Positions 33,001 through 45,125 of a stretch of 64,000 bases of DNA are shown here, in pieces. The translations under genes were made by a program, and so were the position numbers. A model generated the notes under the pieces. The model saw only the letters and a program-made list of their open reading frames with translations. It did no database searches and was not told the DNA's origin. Source of the DNA: Sanderia malayensis (Eukaryota; Cnidaria; Scyphozoa; Semaeostomeae; Pelagiidae); contig RQOL01000523.1 of assembly GCA_013076295.1 (NCBI GenBank), forward strand, positions 89,971 to 153,970. Direction: 5' to 3'. Positions within the stretch are counted from its first letter, which is position 1, and each line of letters opens with the position of its first letter.

Positions 33001-36000
33001 ATGATGCTGGCATACATTGTGGTTCTCCTCTCACTGACAGCCGGAGCAAAGTCAGGTTTGTTAATTAAGTGGAATAATTTCCGGAAACCTCTGATTTTGT
33101 GTTTATGCAAGACGGGAGAATGTGATTATGATTTCACAATGTTCATCTGGTACATATAACACATAAATTTCACATTTGCTGCGGCAAAAAATCTAATCAT
33201 TTCATTATCTAATTTTAGCTCCATTTAAGAGCGAAAGTCTGACGTATCCTTTCGAAGGAATAAAAGGTAATTTCATTTCGTATTCTGTAAACCAATTTTG
33301 ACAATTTTATATTTATCTGATTAACTTATTTCGAATTCAAGAATTTAAGATTGAAGCAACTGGAAGTGGGCTGTGCGTTAACAAAGACGCAAAACTATCG
33401 CTTTGTGAAGACAAAAATGCAAAGACAATTTGGAAATGGCAAGGGAACAATTTGCAAAACACACACACAGGGTTGTGTCTCATTTATAAGAATGGCAATG
33501 TTACTGTCGATGACTGTTCTTTGAAGGGCACAAAGAAGAACAAGGTATGCACAAACCTCGTTATCTCAAACTTGATTATCTTGAGCTGTTCTCCATCTCG
33601 AACTAAAGTTTCTCCCGTACAAATAACTCGGTTTTTTCGAACAAAAGTTTACAAAGGATTTAAATTATCAATTATTATAATAGCAATGATAATTCAGATA
33701 AGTGGATTTTAGCTATGTATTCAACAAGTCTTGCAAAGAACAAAGAACAATTTTAAAAAATGGATGAAAATGGGGGCCAAGTTAACCCTGTCTAACATGT
33801 GGGGCAGAAATAGGTCCTATATAAACATTAATTGCCCACTTAAAAGTTATTAGATAAAAGAATGAAAGAAACATTTGATTGCCTTCGTGGTGTCATAAGA
33901 CTTCAAAATGACCAAATTTGGAAAAAGGTCACAATACGCAAATTTGCCTCGTAATTGTTGTTTGATGTCATTTCCCGTCATTCTCGGTTTTCACAAAAAG
34001 CGTGCAATGAGACGTCCAGGTATAAAATTATTATTGCTGATCGATGAAGAACTACGCACCAATATTATAAAGCAAACTTCAATAATGGACTATATAAATC
34101 AAATGACAACTGATTTTTTTCGTGGCTTATATTCTACTCTTACATACAAATGGCACTTTTTTCTGGAATTCCAACCTAAATGTCTAAAGAGTTTTTAATT
34201 CCCGTACGAGCTGGAGAGAACGGGACTCGACTGTAGCTATGTCTCCAGCCTCTAAATTTTAAACTTTTGGGAAAATACTCTGTTAAATATGAATTTGATA
34301 ACCTCATACCATTTAAGGAGTACTACTTGTGGCTCAGTTAGGAAAGATGGAGGTAGTTCTGTAAGTTATGTTAAGATGGATGTATGTTTATATTGCAGAT
34401 ATCCACGCGAGTTGCTTGCTTAAAAACGGCGATTTCTGTGGCAAAGAAAAGGTGTTTGAAAGTGACCGAAGATAATGCGTTGACGACAGTAATTTGTGAT
34501 AAAGAGAAGCCATCAAGCTTCAATATTTATTTGGGAAAACCTTTGCTTCCAAGGGGCATGATATGCATTCCAAAGTGTAAGTATTGGAGTTTATTACAAG
34601 GGAAAGTTGAATATCAAGTTATCAATGTGATAAAAATCACGCATGCATTTGTCGATTTTCAAATGGACACATGGAATGAAATGTCCATGTCCATGTGCCT
34701 TCATCCATGGATGTTTAGATTGAACAAACTCCAATTGACCTAACTAAAGGAATATAAACTATATGTTGTGCAACTAATCTTTAAATTATCAATGCGATAT
34801 TATTATTATTAAATATTATTTAAATATGAGACGCTTTCTTGCTCCTAACAGAGGCATCCGCTCTCTGTCCTGTCCACAGTGAAGTTTGTCTTCATATTTA
34901 GCCCTACCAAACTTTGTTCTTTTAATCGAGTACCTACCAAGAAGGGACAATTATTAAATAAAGTAAACTTTTCCTTCATTCATTTTAGACGATATTGGAA
35001 AACGAACCAACGATCCTCAATACTATTACTTCAAAAATGACGACTTCAAAATAACATGGGTGACAAAATACGTCAAACTGTATGTTGTGTTCAGTGTGCC
35101 ATTGGTGAGACCCAAACCTTTCCATACTAATATATAGAATAGGTGTATTGATGTGCAGGTTGCATATAATATACTGTGTGTATACTACACATCTTACATT
35201 ACTTTTGCATTGCATGTCCGCTTAGGCCCAATTTATACATTTTAATTAGATGAAAAGATTGACAAAAATGTATGGAGATAAAGTCGATGAAGAAGTCAAA
35301 GCAATTATCTCAGATGGAATCAGCATGCTAGACAAGGTAAGAAATTCAACCTGCTTTATACTCCTATACTTTTAACAGAATACGTCTTTCAACGTTATTC
35401 CCAATAAGCAACAACTAATTTTAGTTTGATTTTGATATCTTAACAAACGCCCCCTGTTTAAGTGATTCTTATTATAACCGCCCTATGAAAGTTGTTTAAA
35501 CATTTGCTGCGCTAAGAAAAATCTTACGTACCGTAAATCCTTGAATAAGCTCCCGGGGGCTTATTTGCAAAAATGAGTTTTTGGGTGGGGGCTTATTCGA
35601 GGGGGGCGCTTATTCGAAGGGGGCGCTTACTTCAAAGTTTTGCTTTTTCCACAAAGGTTGACAGAAAAAATACGACATAATTTTCTCAATCAGCTAAACT
35701 TTTTTCACAAAGTGCTGTGTGAAGATCTAACAAAACTTATAATTTGTTTATCTTCACGAAAATTGCGCTTCTCTTTGCTTTTTGTCTCCAGTCAAAGGAA
35801 GTGATACTGTATAGCTATTGTCCTGTGGGTTCTTTTTCGAAATAAGATATTATTCTGCGCTTATACTTCGGGGGGGGGGACTTATTTACAAAAATGATTT
35901 TTTAGGTGGGGGCTTAATCGAGGGGGGGCTTATTCGAGCGTGGGGGCTTATTCGAGGATTTACGGTATATCTTATTCGATTATAAGGCCTACCGTCAAAT

Positions 36001-39000
36001 CAACATTCGAGTATTGCTTGCTGGTTACGAAGCATGGAAGGACAACAGTCCACTCGGTGACACGATTGTTTACAAAAAATTGAAAGCCAACTTCAGAAAC
36101 TACTCTTACTATCATTTGAGAGCGAATCATGAGTTCGATGGCAGCATATACTTCCAGTAAGTGAGAAAAACGAACGTGAATCTCAATAAATCGACAACCA
36201 CATCCAGATTATTACGAGTTGTTCTGTAGTCAAGTATTTTCCATAAGACAACTACAAAACGCAAGTTTATGAATATGCCGCTCAGTTTCTCTTTGTAATG
36301 TGGGAAAAATGGAACAGAACAAACAAATTTCACAAAAAGCAGGAAGATATAAATAATGAACTTCTTCATGTTACCAAAGACTCTTGTTCTGTTCCCTTTT
36401 GGAATCACCCGAAACGAATTTTAATGTCACAATTAGCCTCATTATAAGGGCTGAAATCAGGGGGGAAGAGAGAACCCATGGTTAGTCGATTTATCGTGGG
36501 TCAACAATAAGCGGTACTAATGTAGCCACACGTAACAAGTCTTGAAAAATAAGCTTGTAGTAAAAATTAAAAAACAAAAATATTTATATGCGGCTGCAGA
36601 GGATATATATAGATGCGCACGGTGTATAGGTCTATGCATTTCTTTGCAGCAACCATTTTAATGGTCGCTGGACAGATAATAATGGCAAAACTTTGCAATT
36701 GGGAGGAGCTGGAATGTCAGATCTTTGCAGAGTGAAAAAAGACAAACCGAAAAGCGAAATGTTCATCATGGCGATGATGACTGGCGTAAGAATAAAATAA
36801 TTTTTTAAAAACTAAAAGTCAAATCAACCTAAACATTATGCACATTCTGTGGCGCCGTTATTATCGCGGCCTTTATTGATTAACCAGTCATAACCAGAAA
36901 ACTTTAGACACTTACCGGTATATGAACGCATAAACCTAGCTGAGATTTGTAAGTTCAAGAAATGCTCCCTGCTTGGCATTGCTCTGAACTGAAATAAACT
37001 CCCTCGTCATGAAATTAATATGATCAACAATCGAATAAATATCTCAGGCATTTATCGTTGTTGCATTCTATTTCTACAGTATTCTGCCCGTCGAATTTTA
37101 AATGTGATTTCACATGAATTTGGTCATCAGGTTTTCCAAGGACACAACTTTGGTAAGCAATTTGGCTGTTTCTTTCCTTGCAGTGTTTGTTAACATGATT
37201 ATTGCTATCGTAAATAAGAGTCTATGTTGCTTTTTCTCAGAGCCTGGAAAAAAATGTCCATTCTATCGAATGTTTGGAGCGAAATGCACCATGGGTGGAA
37301 ATGAGTAAGTATACAAAACAAAAACCTTTCATCAGTTCCAACACAGTATGTTAGCTACCAACTTCCCCCGCCAGTGGAAAGAAGTGCAACTCAGCCCAAG
37401 GCAATGATACCTGTAGTTGTCTCAACTTGATGAAAAGTGAATGAACCAGTGCACAAGTGAACAAAGAACAAATAAAAGTGCTCACCAGAGCACGCTAACC
37501 AATAATAAGCCAACTAGATTATGCGAGTCATTTCGCCGGGACCAACTGTCTTTATAATGCACGGCAATGCTCGCGAAATACAACAATTCACTCTCTAATG
37601 ATTATTACTTTTGTCATTATTATGGAATAAACAACGCAAACGGCCTTGTGTGAATCTCCTTTTCAGAAATGAAAAATCATTAGCGTTTTTGAACATCTTT
37701 TAGTGAACCAAAGGGATTCAGTAGCAACTTTTTCAAAGCATTACAGAGTAAAGAAAGGAATAATCTAACAGCATGTGTCAATACTAAGCCGAATCTAGGA
37801 AAGGTGACTTTTACAACACTTTCAGTGTTTATTTTGCAAAAACATTTTAATCACTGGGTTTTGGACGGATATTTAAATATACTCGATAATAAAAACAACT
37901 GCTTTCAATTTTCAGATACAAAGTCCAAAGATGTGTGGTAATGGAATCGTAGAGATAGGCGAAGAATGCGACTGTGGAGATTCACAGGTATCTGTCATGT
38001 ATGATTATGCGTAAACCTTGTGTAATGAGCATTTGCTTGTCTTATAGCCATTCCACTTCGCATTCAAATTCACTTTGAATTCTAGGACTGTTTGACTTCA
38101 AATCCATGCTGTGATGGAATGATATGCAAATTGAAACCTGGTGCACAATGCAGTACAGGGAAGTGTTGCTCACAATGCAAGGTAATAACTGTGCAAGTTC
38201 TTTGGCTTCCTTCAGGGGTTGCTACATTTGGATTACACTGTACTTATAAAATTTTAAAAGCAAACTTACCAATTCAGCTCCTTGTTTTTATTGGTGTGCT
38301 TTGCTCGAATTCGAAACTTGCACTTTTACATACAGCTAAAAATAAACAATAACATTAAAGGTTATTTTCACATGTAAGTCATGTAAACGCAGCTATTTAT
38401 CCTACATATTATTACGTTTATTCCCAATTTTATACTGCTTCGTGACTCCACTATTCCCCATTCTAAACCTTCTACATTCGCTTCTCCATTTCCAATATTT
38501 ATTTACACGTAATTACATTATATTTTTTGCAGAGACAAATAACTGGCGCATGCGCAGGTATGAACCAAGCTGTAATGTATTTGTACATGATTAGCGTTGT
38601 TTTCAAATTGCCATTTTCGGTAACAATAGCATACAGTTTTAGTGCAAGCCAACCTAGTTCATAAGAGATTGAACAGCCCACCACGCAGTGTTACTGAAAC
38701 GCTCTGTCAAAATTTAATGCGACTGTGTGGCACTGTTAATTGTCAATAGGCCTAGTAATAATTCAGTGCACTAATGATGTTCAAAATTAGAAAGTGTCTA
38801 TAATCTGGTTATATCATATTCTTTAATCATGTAGGACCGACTGATGTTTTAACAAATAGAACTGGAATTATTCAATCTGACCCCAAAGCGTTCGATGTTC
38901 ATCGCCATTGGAAAATTGTTGCAAAACCTGGCGAGACCATCATATTGAGATTCCTTAAAAAGAAAACGGTTATGGATTTTCATATAGATTGTGCTTATGA

Positions 39001-40991
39001 TTATATCGAGGTAAATTCAACATATTTATTTCAAGGCCAACTACAAGGAGCCAGAACAGGGACGTCGCCAAGGAGGGGGGATTATGGAGACACTGTACCC
39101 CCACCATGCGCTTGGCGGCGCAATGAAATGGGTCTTTTGACGTTTGCCAAAAATTATGGGGAACACGCATGAACACGCCCACTCCCGAAAACCACGCTCC
39201 AGTCTCGGCAAATACTAACTTTGTAACCTCCCAAAAAGCCCCGTCCTTGAGTGGAAATCCCCAAAGAGAAGTAGATTCTCCCCCAAATTGTTGACAGTCA
39301 TTCATCGAGCAAGTCAGGATTAACGACGAAATAGCAACGATTTGAAGCTTATAATGAAGGAATCATAAACAGATAAACTAGTACAATGATGTAATAAGCT
39401 AAACTATTAAAGTAAGTTTAGCTTTAGCTCCAATGCATTAAGGTACTAAGTTGAATTTTGCTTTTCTAAAGGTTCGAGATGGTGGCAGTGAAACTTCGAA
39501 GGTGCTTGGAAAATACTGCAACAACAGACTTATGCCATATTTCTTGATATCATCATCAAACGAAATGCTTATCACTTTCCATTCTGACATGTCATTTGCA
39601 AGTGTCTTCAAAATGCAATATTCTATTGTGCACCCAGACAGTTATAGACAAGGTAAGTTACACATGACATTACACTTATTATCCTCAAAAATATTTTCAA
39701 AACACCCCTTTATCTATGCCTAATAATATTTCGCTTCATTGCTTGCAGGAAGTTTTACTTTAAGAAAGGCTAGAGAGTTTCGTACCCACACAAAGTGCAC
39801 TGGAGAAGGGATGAAGCTAAAATGTGATAACAAAACATTAGAAATTGAATCTTCACATTATGGATATATTCAAAGTTCTAAATGTACAACGAATGCCACT
39901 TCTTCATGCCAAACAGTGGAGTATGAATCTTATCTGCAGCTCTTCTCTCCTCTCATTAACCGAATATAACTTTGATTATTTGATAACTTGAACATCTTGA
40001 ATCCCAATTAAATTTGGATTTAAATCATTATGAAAAGTAAATTAACTTTGCAGTGTGACATCGATCATGAAGACAAAATGCGAAGGTAAAAAGTTCTGCA
40101 AAGTAAAAGTGAAGGAAAGTGACTTTGGCAACCACTGCCAAGGAGTACAAAAAGGTCTGAGTGTGAAATTTGATTGCGTCAAGCAAGATTCCGTACAACA
40201 AGGTATGCTAGCTTGAGATATGATAGTCACTAGTCGCGAGTTGCAAGTTGTGAATTCCAAGTTGTCTATATCTTATAACAAGTTTCTATATATCATACAT
40301 AATTAAAGATATATATAGTTAAAGATATTAAAGACATATAATTAAAGATATTCTCTTTCAAAAATCCAACTGACAACTCGCAACTCGCAGAATGTAATCC
40401 CTCTGCTGGCTTTATTTGCATTAGCAATAATTGAATAACGTTGAGGAAACTGTAATAAATTGATGGTGAGAAAGGTGGGATTGAAACAGTATCGCTGTTG
40501 ATAGAAAAGAAGCAGTATTCTTAAAATCAATTAACTCGTTTGGAATGTACAAAATCAATGAATCCAAAAACAGAGAACCTGCCCAATCCAGTAATAAAAA
40601 ATTCGCCAGTTTCACATATTTTAAATCAAATCTGCAAATATTTTTGCACGATTCACATGAAACTTTTCCCTTTAAACTTTTAGAAAAGTGTGTTACTTAT
40701 GACAGCGTCAAGAAAAGACTTGTTTACAAAAGTCAAGTTTTGCCATGCCAAGAGAAATTCAAATGGCTGGATAACAACATTTTATACCACGAAGGCAGTC
40801 AAATGTGCTTGAATGCGGACTTGGGGTTGACACACGACTGCTACTCTCAAAGAAATGCACAAGTCAAGCTTGGCAATGGAGTAATGCAATCTCTTTTTTC
40901 GGGTCCATGTTGGTTCTCTTCAAAATCAGGCCTCATCTATACGACAGGTAGCAAATGTGTATCGGGTGGCCAGGAAATAATATTTGAGTAA
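33001..40991 (+). CDS. Gene B: paralogue of gene A, 802 aa
   Basis: Exons: 33001-33055, 33219-33266, 33342-33544, 34399-34576, 34989-35104, 35250-35336, 35987-36156, 36650-36785, 37080-37152, 37241-37304, 37704-37803, 37916-37987, 38086-38181, 38533-38557, 38835-39010, 39472-39652, 39749-39920, 40054-40202, 40684-40991. Exons 1-18 have the same lengths as in gene A and the last is 3 nt shorter; all join in frame. The start reads [18 protein letters not shown]. Domain order and the zinc site ([14 protein letters not shown]343/E344/H347/H353) are as in A. Exon and intron sequences are nearly identical to A over long stretches, indicating a recent tandem duplication. A MITE sits 21 bp upstream of exon 7 and could affect its splicing. 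Extracellular, probably the same role as A; whether both are active cannot be read from the sequence. Confidence 0.9.
35531..35965. mobile_element. TA-flanked AATAAGCCCC MITE in intron 6 of gene B
   Basis: Begins CCGTAAATCCTTGAATAAGC and ends GCTTATTCGAGGATTTACGG, with TA at 35529-35530 and 35966-35967. Gene A has the uninterrupted site (CTCACGTATATCTTATTCG, about 24792-24810), so insertion followed the A/B duplication. Related full or partial copies are at 48439-48708, 63566-63667, about 21486-21546, 11208-11290 and 8336-8410. Confidence 0.93.
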
Positions 40992-43900
40992 CCAAGGTAA
41001 TTCTCCCTTGTAAAGAGACTCACTTCGAATAATATTCTCTCTTCCTACTTGACTAACAACAAGTATCTTGATGGAGAAGGCCTCTTTCATGTCTAAACTT
41101 AACGCCTTTCATCAATAACTTAAACACGTCAAATAACGTCATATCGTATTTACGTTAAAAACACGTAAACCAACACAATGTACTTTTTGATTCCTGATGT
41201 GTTTTGGCTTATGATTTGGACAATCTGGCTCATTATAAGTCAATTAAAACTTAATCAAGCCATTTTTGTCCTTAAAATTCCACTGTTCATTTTAAACTAG
41301 CTACTTTTTAATTTGCTAACGAGCTATTGTAACATGTTTGCTTTCTTGGTTAGTATCAACATAATATTATTTTCTTCCCAGAAAGATGACAATGACCCAT
41401 TGAAGAATGAACTTCATCTTCAACCTGCACTTACTTTAATTTGATGTTGTTTTACTTTTCAAACTTATTAATAACGTGACGCTAATAAACTAAGTTGTAA
41501 CCTAGGTTGTGTCTTAATAATAGATAGTATCAAACTGGAAAAAAGATTGTATTATTTGCTTGAACATTCTACTTTATAGCCTGGTTCCTTTGCATAATGA
41601 CAGGTACCAATATTTTGTTCACACGGACAACATGTTCTGCTTTGATTGCTTACTAAGATATAAACTGGAGATAGAGCTACATCATTTAAAAGTACGCCAG
41701 AATTCTGCAGTAACATAAAAACATAATATGTTTTTATGCACAAACAATTAACATTATAAACTGAGCAAACGCAATTCTCAGCAACTTCGGCTGACATTAA
41801 AGGACTCAACATTTTGAAACCTCTTTGAAATGACAGGGCTATGCTTCTGGCGCGCTAGTATTTTAGGCAACTTTAATGAAAAACATATACACAACCAAAA
41901 TGTCAACAAATGATCATTTTTTTCTTTACTTGCACTTGCGATGTGAAACTTAGCTCTAAATGATTTTAGAGCAAATTTTAGGATTCTCAGAAACAGAAAT
42001 GGCGTGAAAATGACAGACATCGAATGATGAGCAGCGCAAGGTAAGCGCAAGTAATTGATCTTAAAGCATGAAACAACTATTGTTGGTTAGTCAGAGTGAT
42101 TGCCGATATCTTTTTGCACAGTTTCTACCTTTCAGGTTCATTGTGTAATCTGGGACATCCAATGTATTTTTAACCTTGCATAGCATTCATAAGTTTATAA
42201 TATATAAAAAATATATCTAAAATAATCTTTTCTTAGGGTGCGTTCTTTTGGGAATTTTTTGCCTCTTCCTTTTTCTGGAGATTTGGAGAGATGGAAGGCG
42301 ATTATTTTTGGTCAATTCTTAGGAAAATCTGAGACTTCGCAAGCTCCAAACTCTTCTGTCTCAAAACTTTGGAGAGCAAAAAGACTTTGGAGACTTCGCA
42401 AAGATTTTTCAAAACTCTTCTGTTGCGTTTTTTGGGAGTCATGGATCGGAAGTCTGCGAACTCTACTTTTTTGGGAATTCGGAAGAGACAAATTTCCCAA
42501 AAGAACGCACCCTTGATTATCACGACTTTCTTAAATAGTATAGCTAGTTGTCTTGCAATAATTGCTCTATAGTCCATGCTATCTCAAGTTGGAAGTAAAG
42601 TTAGGTCAACTTGCATTTCTTGAACGTTGATGAGCTAAATCGTCTTATAAGAGTTCAACTAGACCGGACAAGTTGAAATTTGCCAACTTGCTAGACCTAG
42701 TGGCACAATTCAACAGCCTTGCATCCTCATACCAAAGGGTTTTTATGGCATCCCTGTTATCCAGAAAAGTTGCTCTAGTTGATTTGAGCGAATGTGATTG
42801 GAAGAAAAATGAAGTACATACAGCAGTCTGTTTACTAATTATGCTACAATCAGTACCAATGGTTTCCATGCAAAGGGAAACATAAAACTACAACAATAAC
42901 CATTGAGAAATTGCACTTTATTTTAAGTAGACACCAGTTTGACCATGTCTTACTTTGGCTCATGTAAAAAGCTTTTAATTTAGACATCGTTGCACAAAAA
43001 TATTCATGATCGAGTTCCTAGTTTCCTAAAAACTAAGGATACGTAATTAAAGTTTTCAACTCAGCATATCCACGCAAAAATATTTTCATTATCTCTTTTC
43101 CAAAAAGTTTAATTGTGAAGCCACTTATCATGTTCTTGTGGGCCTTAGCCGCGTTACCGAAGTCAGAGTATATGCGATGAACAACACGTTTCTAAAACAC
43201 AACTTGATACTCTCTTGCGATGCTCTCTCTAACTCTAAACTCTAAACGTCAATCAATTAATCATACTTAAAACACGTGATCACATTGGTAATTATAATAA
43301 TCATGATATTTAATCTACAACATTACACCACTTATGTGATGACGTTACTTAAATCTTAAGTAGAACGATAAAATTCAATATTTGAGCTAAAAATTCAGAA
43401 GACTATTCGCAGAAGATTAGATTAAAATTAAGTTTCTTCATATTTATGCTCATAGCTTTCCTATAAATTCTTGCTGTTTTTTGGAGATGCTTTATGTATC
43501 TACTGACACATGATTGTATTGATACATGTGTCTATCTATCTATCAGTCAATGCTAATCAAATTGGAAGCAAAGGTCCACGAAATATTTTTTGGAAAGTTT
43601 GAGACATCCTGTTTTAAATGTCAGGGATTTTTGCCTGGTTTCGAATGAGAAAATACATATCTATTGCCTTTTTTCCAACTCTGCTTGCATATATGTATTT
43701 TTGTGCAATTTTAATGTTTACTATTTTAAGACAATGTTTGCAGTTAAAAAACTAAGTATTTTTCAGCATTTTCCAAACCCGAACAATGATTGAGAGAGGA
43801 CAAAGCGGAAATCTGGACGGAGCTATGTTGCTTAATGCAATCATGGATAAAGTTACAAAAGCACATAAAAGTTAAAACAATCAACACATTTATTGCAGCT

Positions 43901-45070
43901 ATTTAAATACAGCTATTTAAGCAATTAATTATTTACAAAAGATCAATTGCTTTTGTCATATCAACTTACCAAAAAAACTGGGGGAAAGAAAAATAAGTTG
44001 TTTGCACAAATATCTCTAATTTGTTTGTCTTTTATGAGGAACTATTTTATAAAGAACTTACAAGCGGGTGGCCAATGAATTTAATAAACGCATAATACTA
44101 AAGATAAACCTATAAAGGAGCATTTTAATTTTTGAATATTTTATTGCTGTAAATAACTAAAAGTTGGAAAGCCGATTTCATTCATTTGCAATCAAAGTTT
44201 GAATAAAATGTGTGCTACACTCATTTTCCTGTTCTGCTAATGTGCAAACCTCTCTCCATAATTTCATGCCAACTTTTAAGTGTATAAAGAGGCTTTAGAG
44301 CACTAAATATGCACTTGGAATTAGGAACTGCAAAATAACTTTGCGAGCTTTAAAATATAGGCCTTCAGCTAGGTCTCTCCTAAAAAAGCGTGTTATTGCA
44401 AATGCAGATGTTTAAAATAGACCTCTGGTAATACTTGCGCTGTATCATTTTTTGCGAAGCCCTGACTGCGCAAGCTCAAATGCTGCATAAAGTTTAATCT
44501 GCTCAAATGGGTCAATGAATGCGCAGAAGACAAGGGCAAATATGTTTCGCTGGAAATTTTTTAACGTTGTGTTTTTTGAAAGAGGAACACACTGTTAATT
44601 ATTACTTTTAATGTCAACCTTTCATGATGTCAAAATCTGGTCTGATCATGTGCGAATTCATGACTACACGAATTATAACACAGTTGAAACCCACTTTTTC
44701 CACTGGCCGCTATCTCAAACATTCGTTTTGTGTCGAACGATTTTCCATTTCCTTTCGTTCTGGCACATCCACTATCTTGAGAAGTCGCTATCTCCAACAA
44801 TATGTTAAAAACTACATGATAAACAATACCTTTATTGATTGGTTTGGCTAATTGAAGACTCCCTATTATCCATGCTTTTCAGAATTGTGAATAAATATAG
44901 TGACATTTCTCATGCCTCAGATTTTAACCCATCGATACAAAGAGTTTGGACAATCAGAGCAAATTACACGAGGCTCTGCATTTCACTGAAAACATTAGAG
45001 CGTCTTAGTAACTTTCCATCTGTGTAAATATTTATGACTTTTGAACGTATTAGCACAGAGTATTCAACTG
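40992..45070. other. 3' flank of gene B and B-C intergenic DNA
   Basis: Conserved potential 3'UTR splice sites at 40996/40997 and 41381/41382; AATAAA at 41484-41489 is a candidate polyadenylation signal that gene A's flank lacks. 41150-42080 matches the A flank. 42742-43830 has no counterpart after gene A and contains no gene that I recognise, only a CTATCTATCTATC run near 43530-43545. 43846-45070 again matches the A flank and leads into the gene C promoter. Confidence 0.6.
42236..42512. mobile_element. PIF/Harbinger-like MITE with TTA/TTG target duplication
   Basis: Ends GGGTGCGTTCTTTTGGGAA on the left and TTCCCAAAAGAACGCACCC on the right, with the interior folding on itself (CTTTGGAGA, TTCGCAAG words). 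The left flank is TTA (42233-42235) and the right flank TTG (42513-42515). The corresponding position after gene A reads uninterrupted TTTTCTTAATTATCACGAC (31344-31362), so the insertion is specific to the B unit. Confidence 0.88.
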
Positions 45071-45125
45071 TATAAATTGAAGGCCGTTCTTAGTTTATTT
45101 GTGATTGCTGAACATTTTGATCAAC
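45071..45125 (+). promoter_or_regulatory. TATA promoter and 5' leader of gene C
   Basis: TATAAA at 45071-45076, 55 nt before the ATG at 45126, in the same conserved block as A and B. This block, exon 1, exon 2 and exon 3 are far closer to A/B than most of the rest of gene C. Confidence 0.75.

Noticed and set aside
42238..42577. Several overlapping frames on both strands
   Set aside because: All fall within the foldback MITE at 42236-42512.
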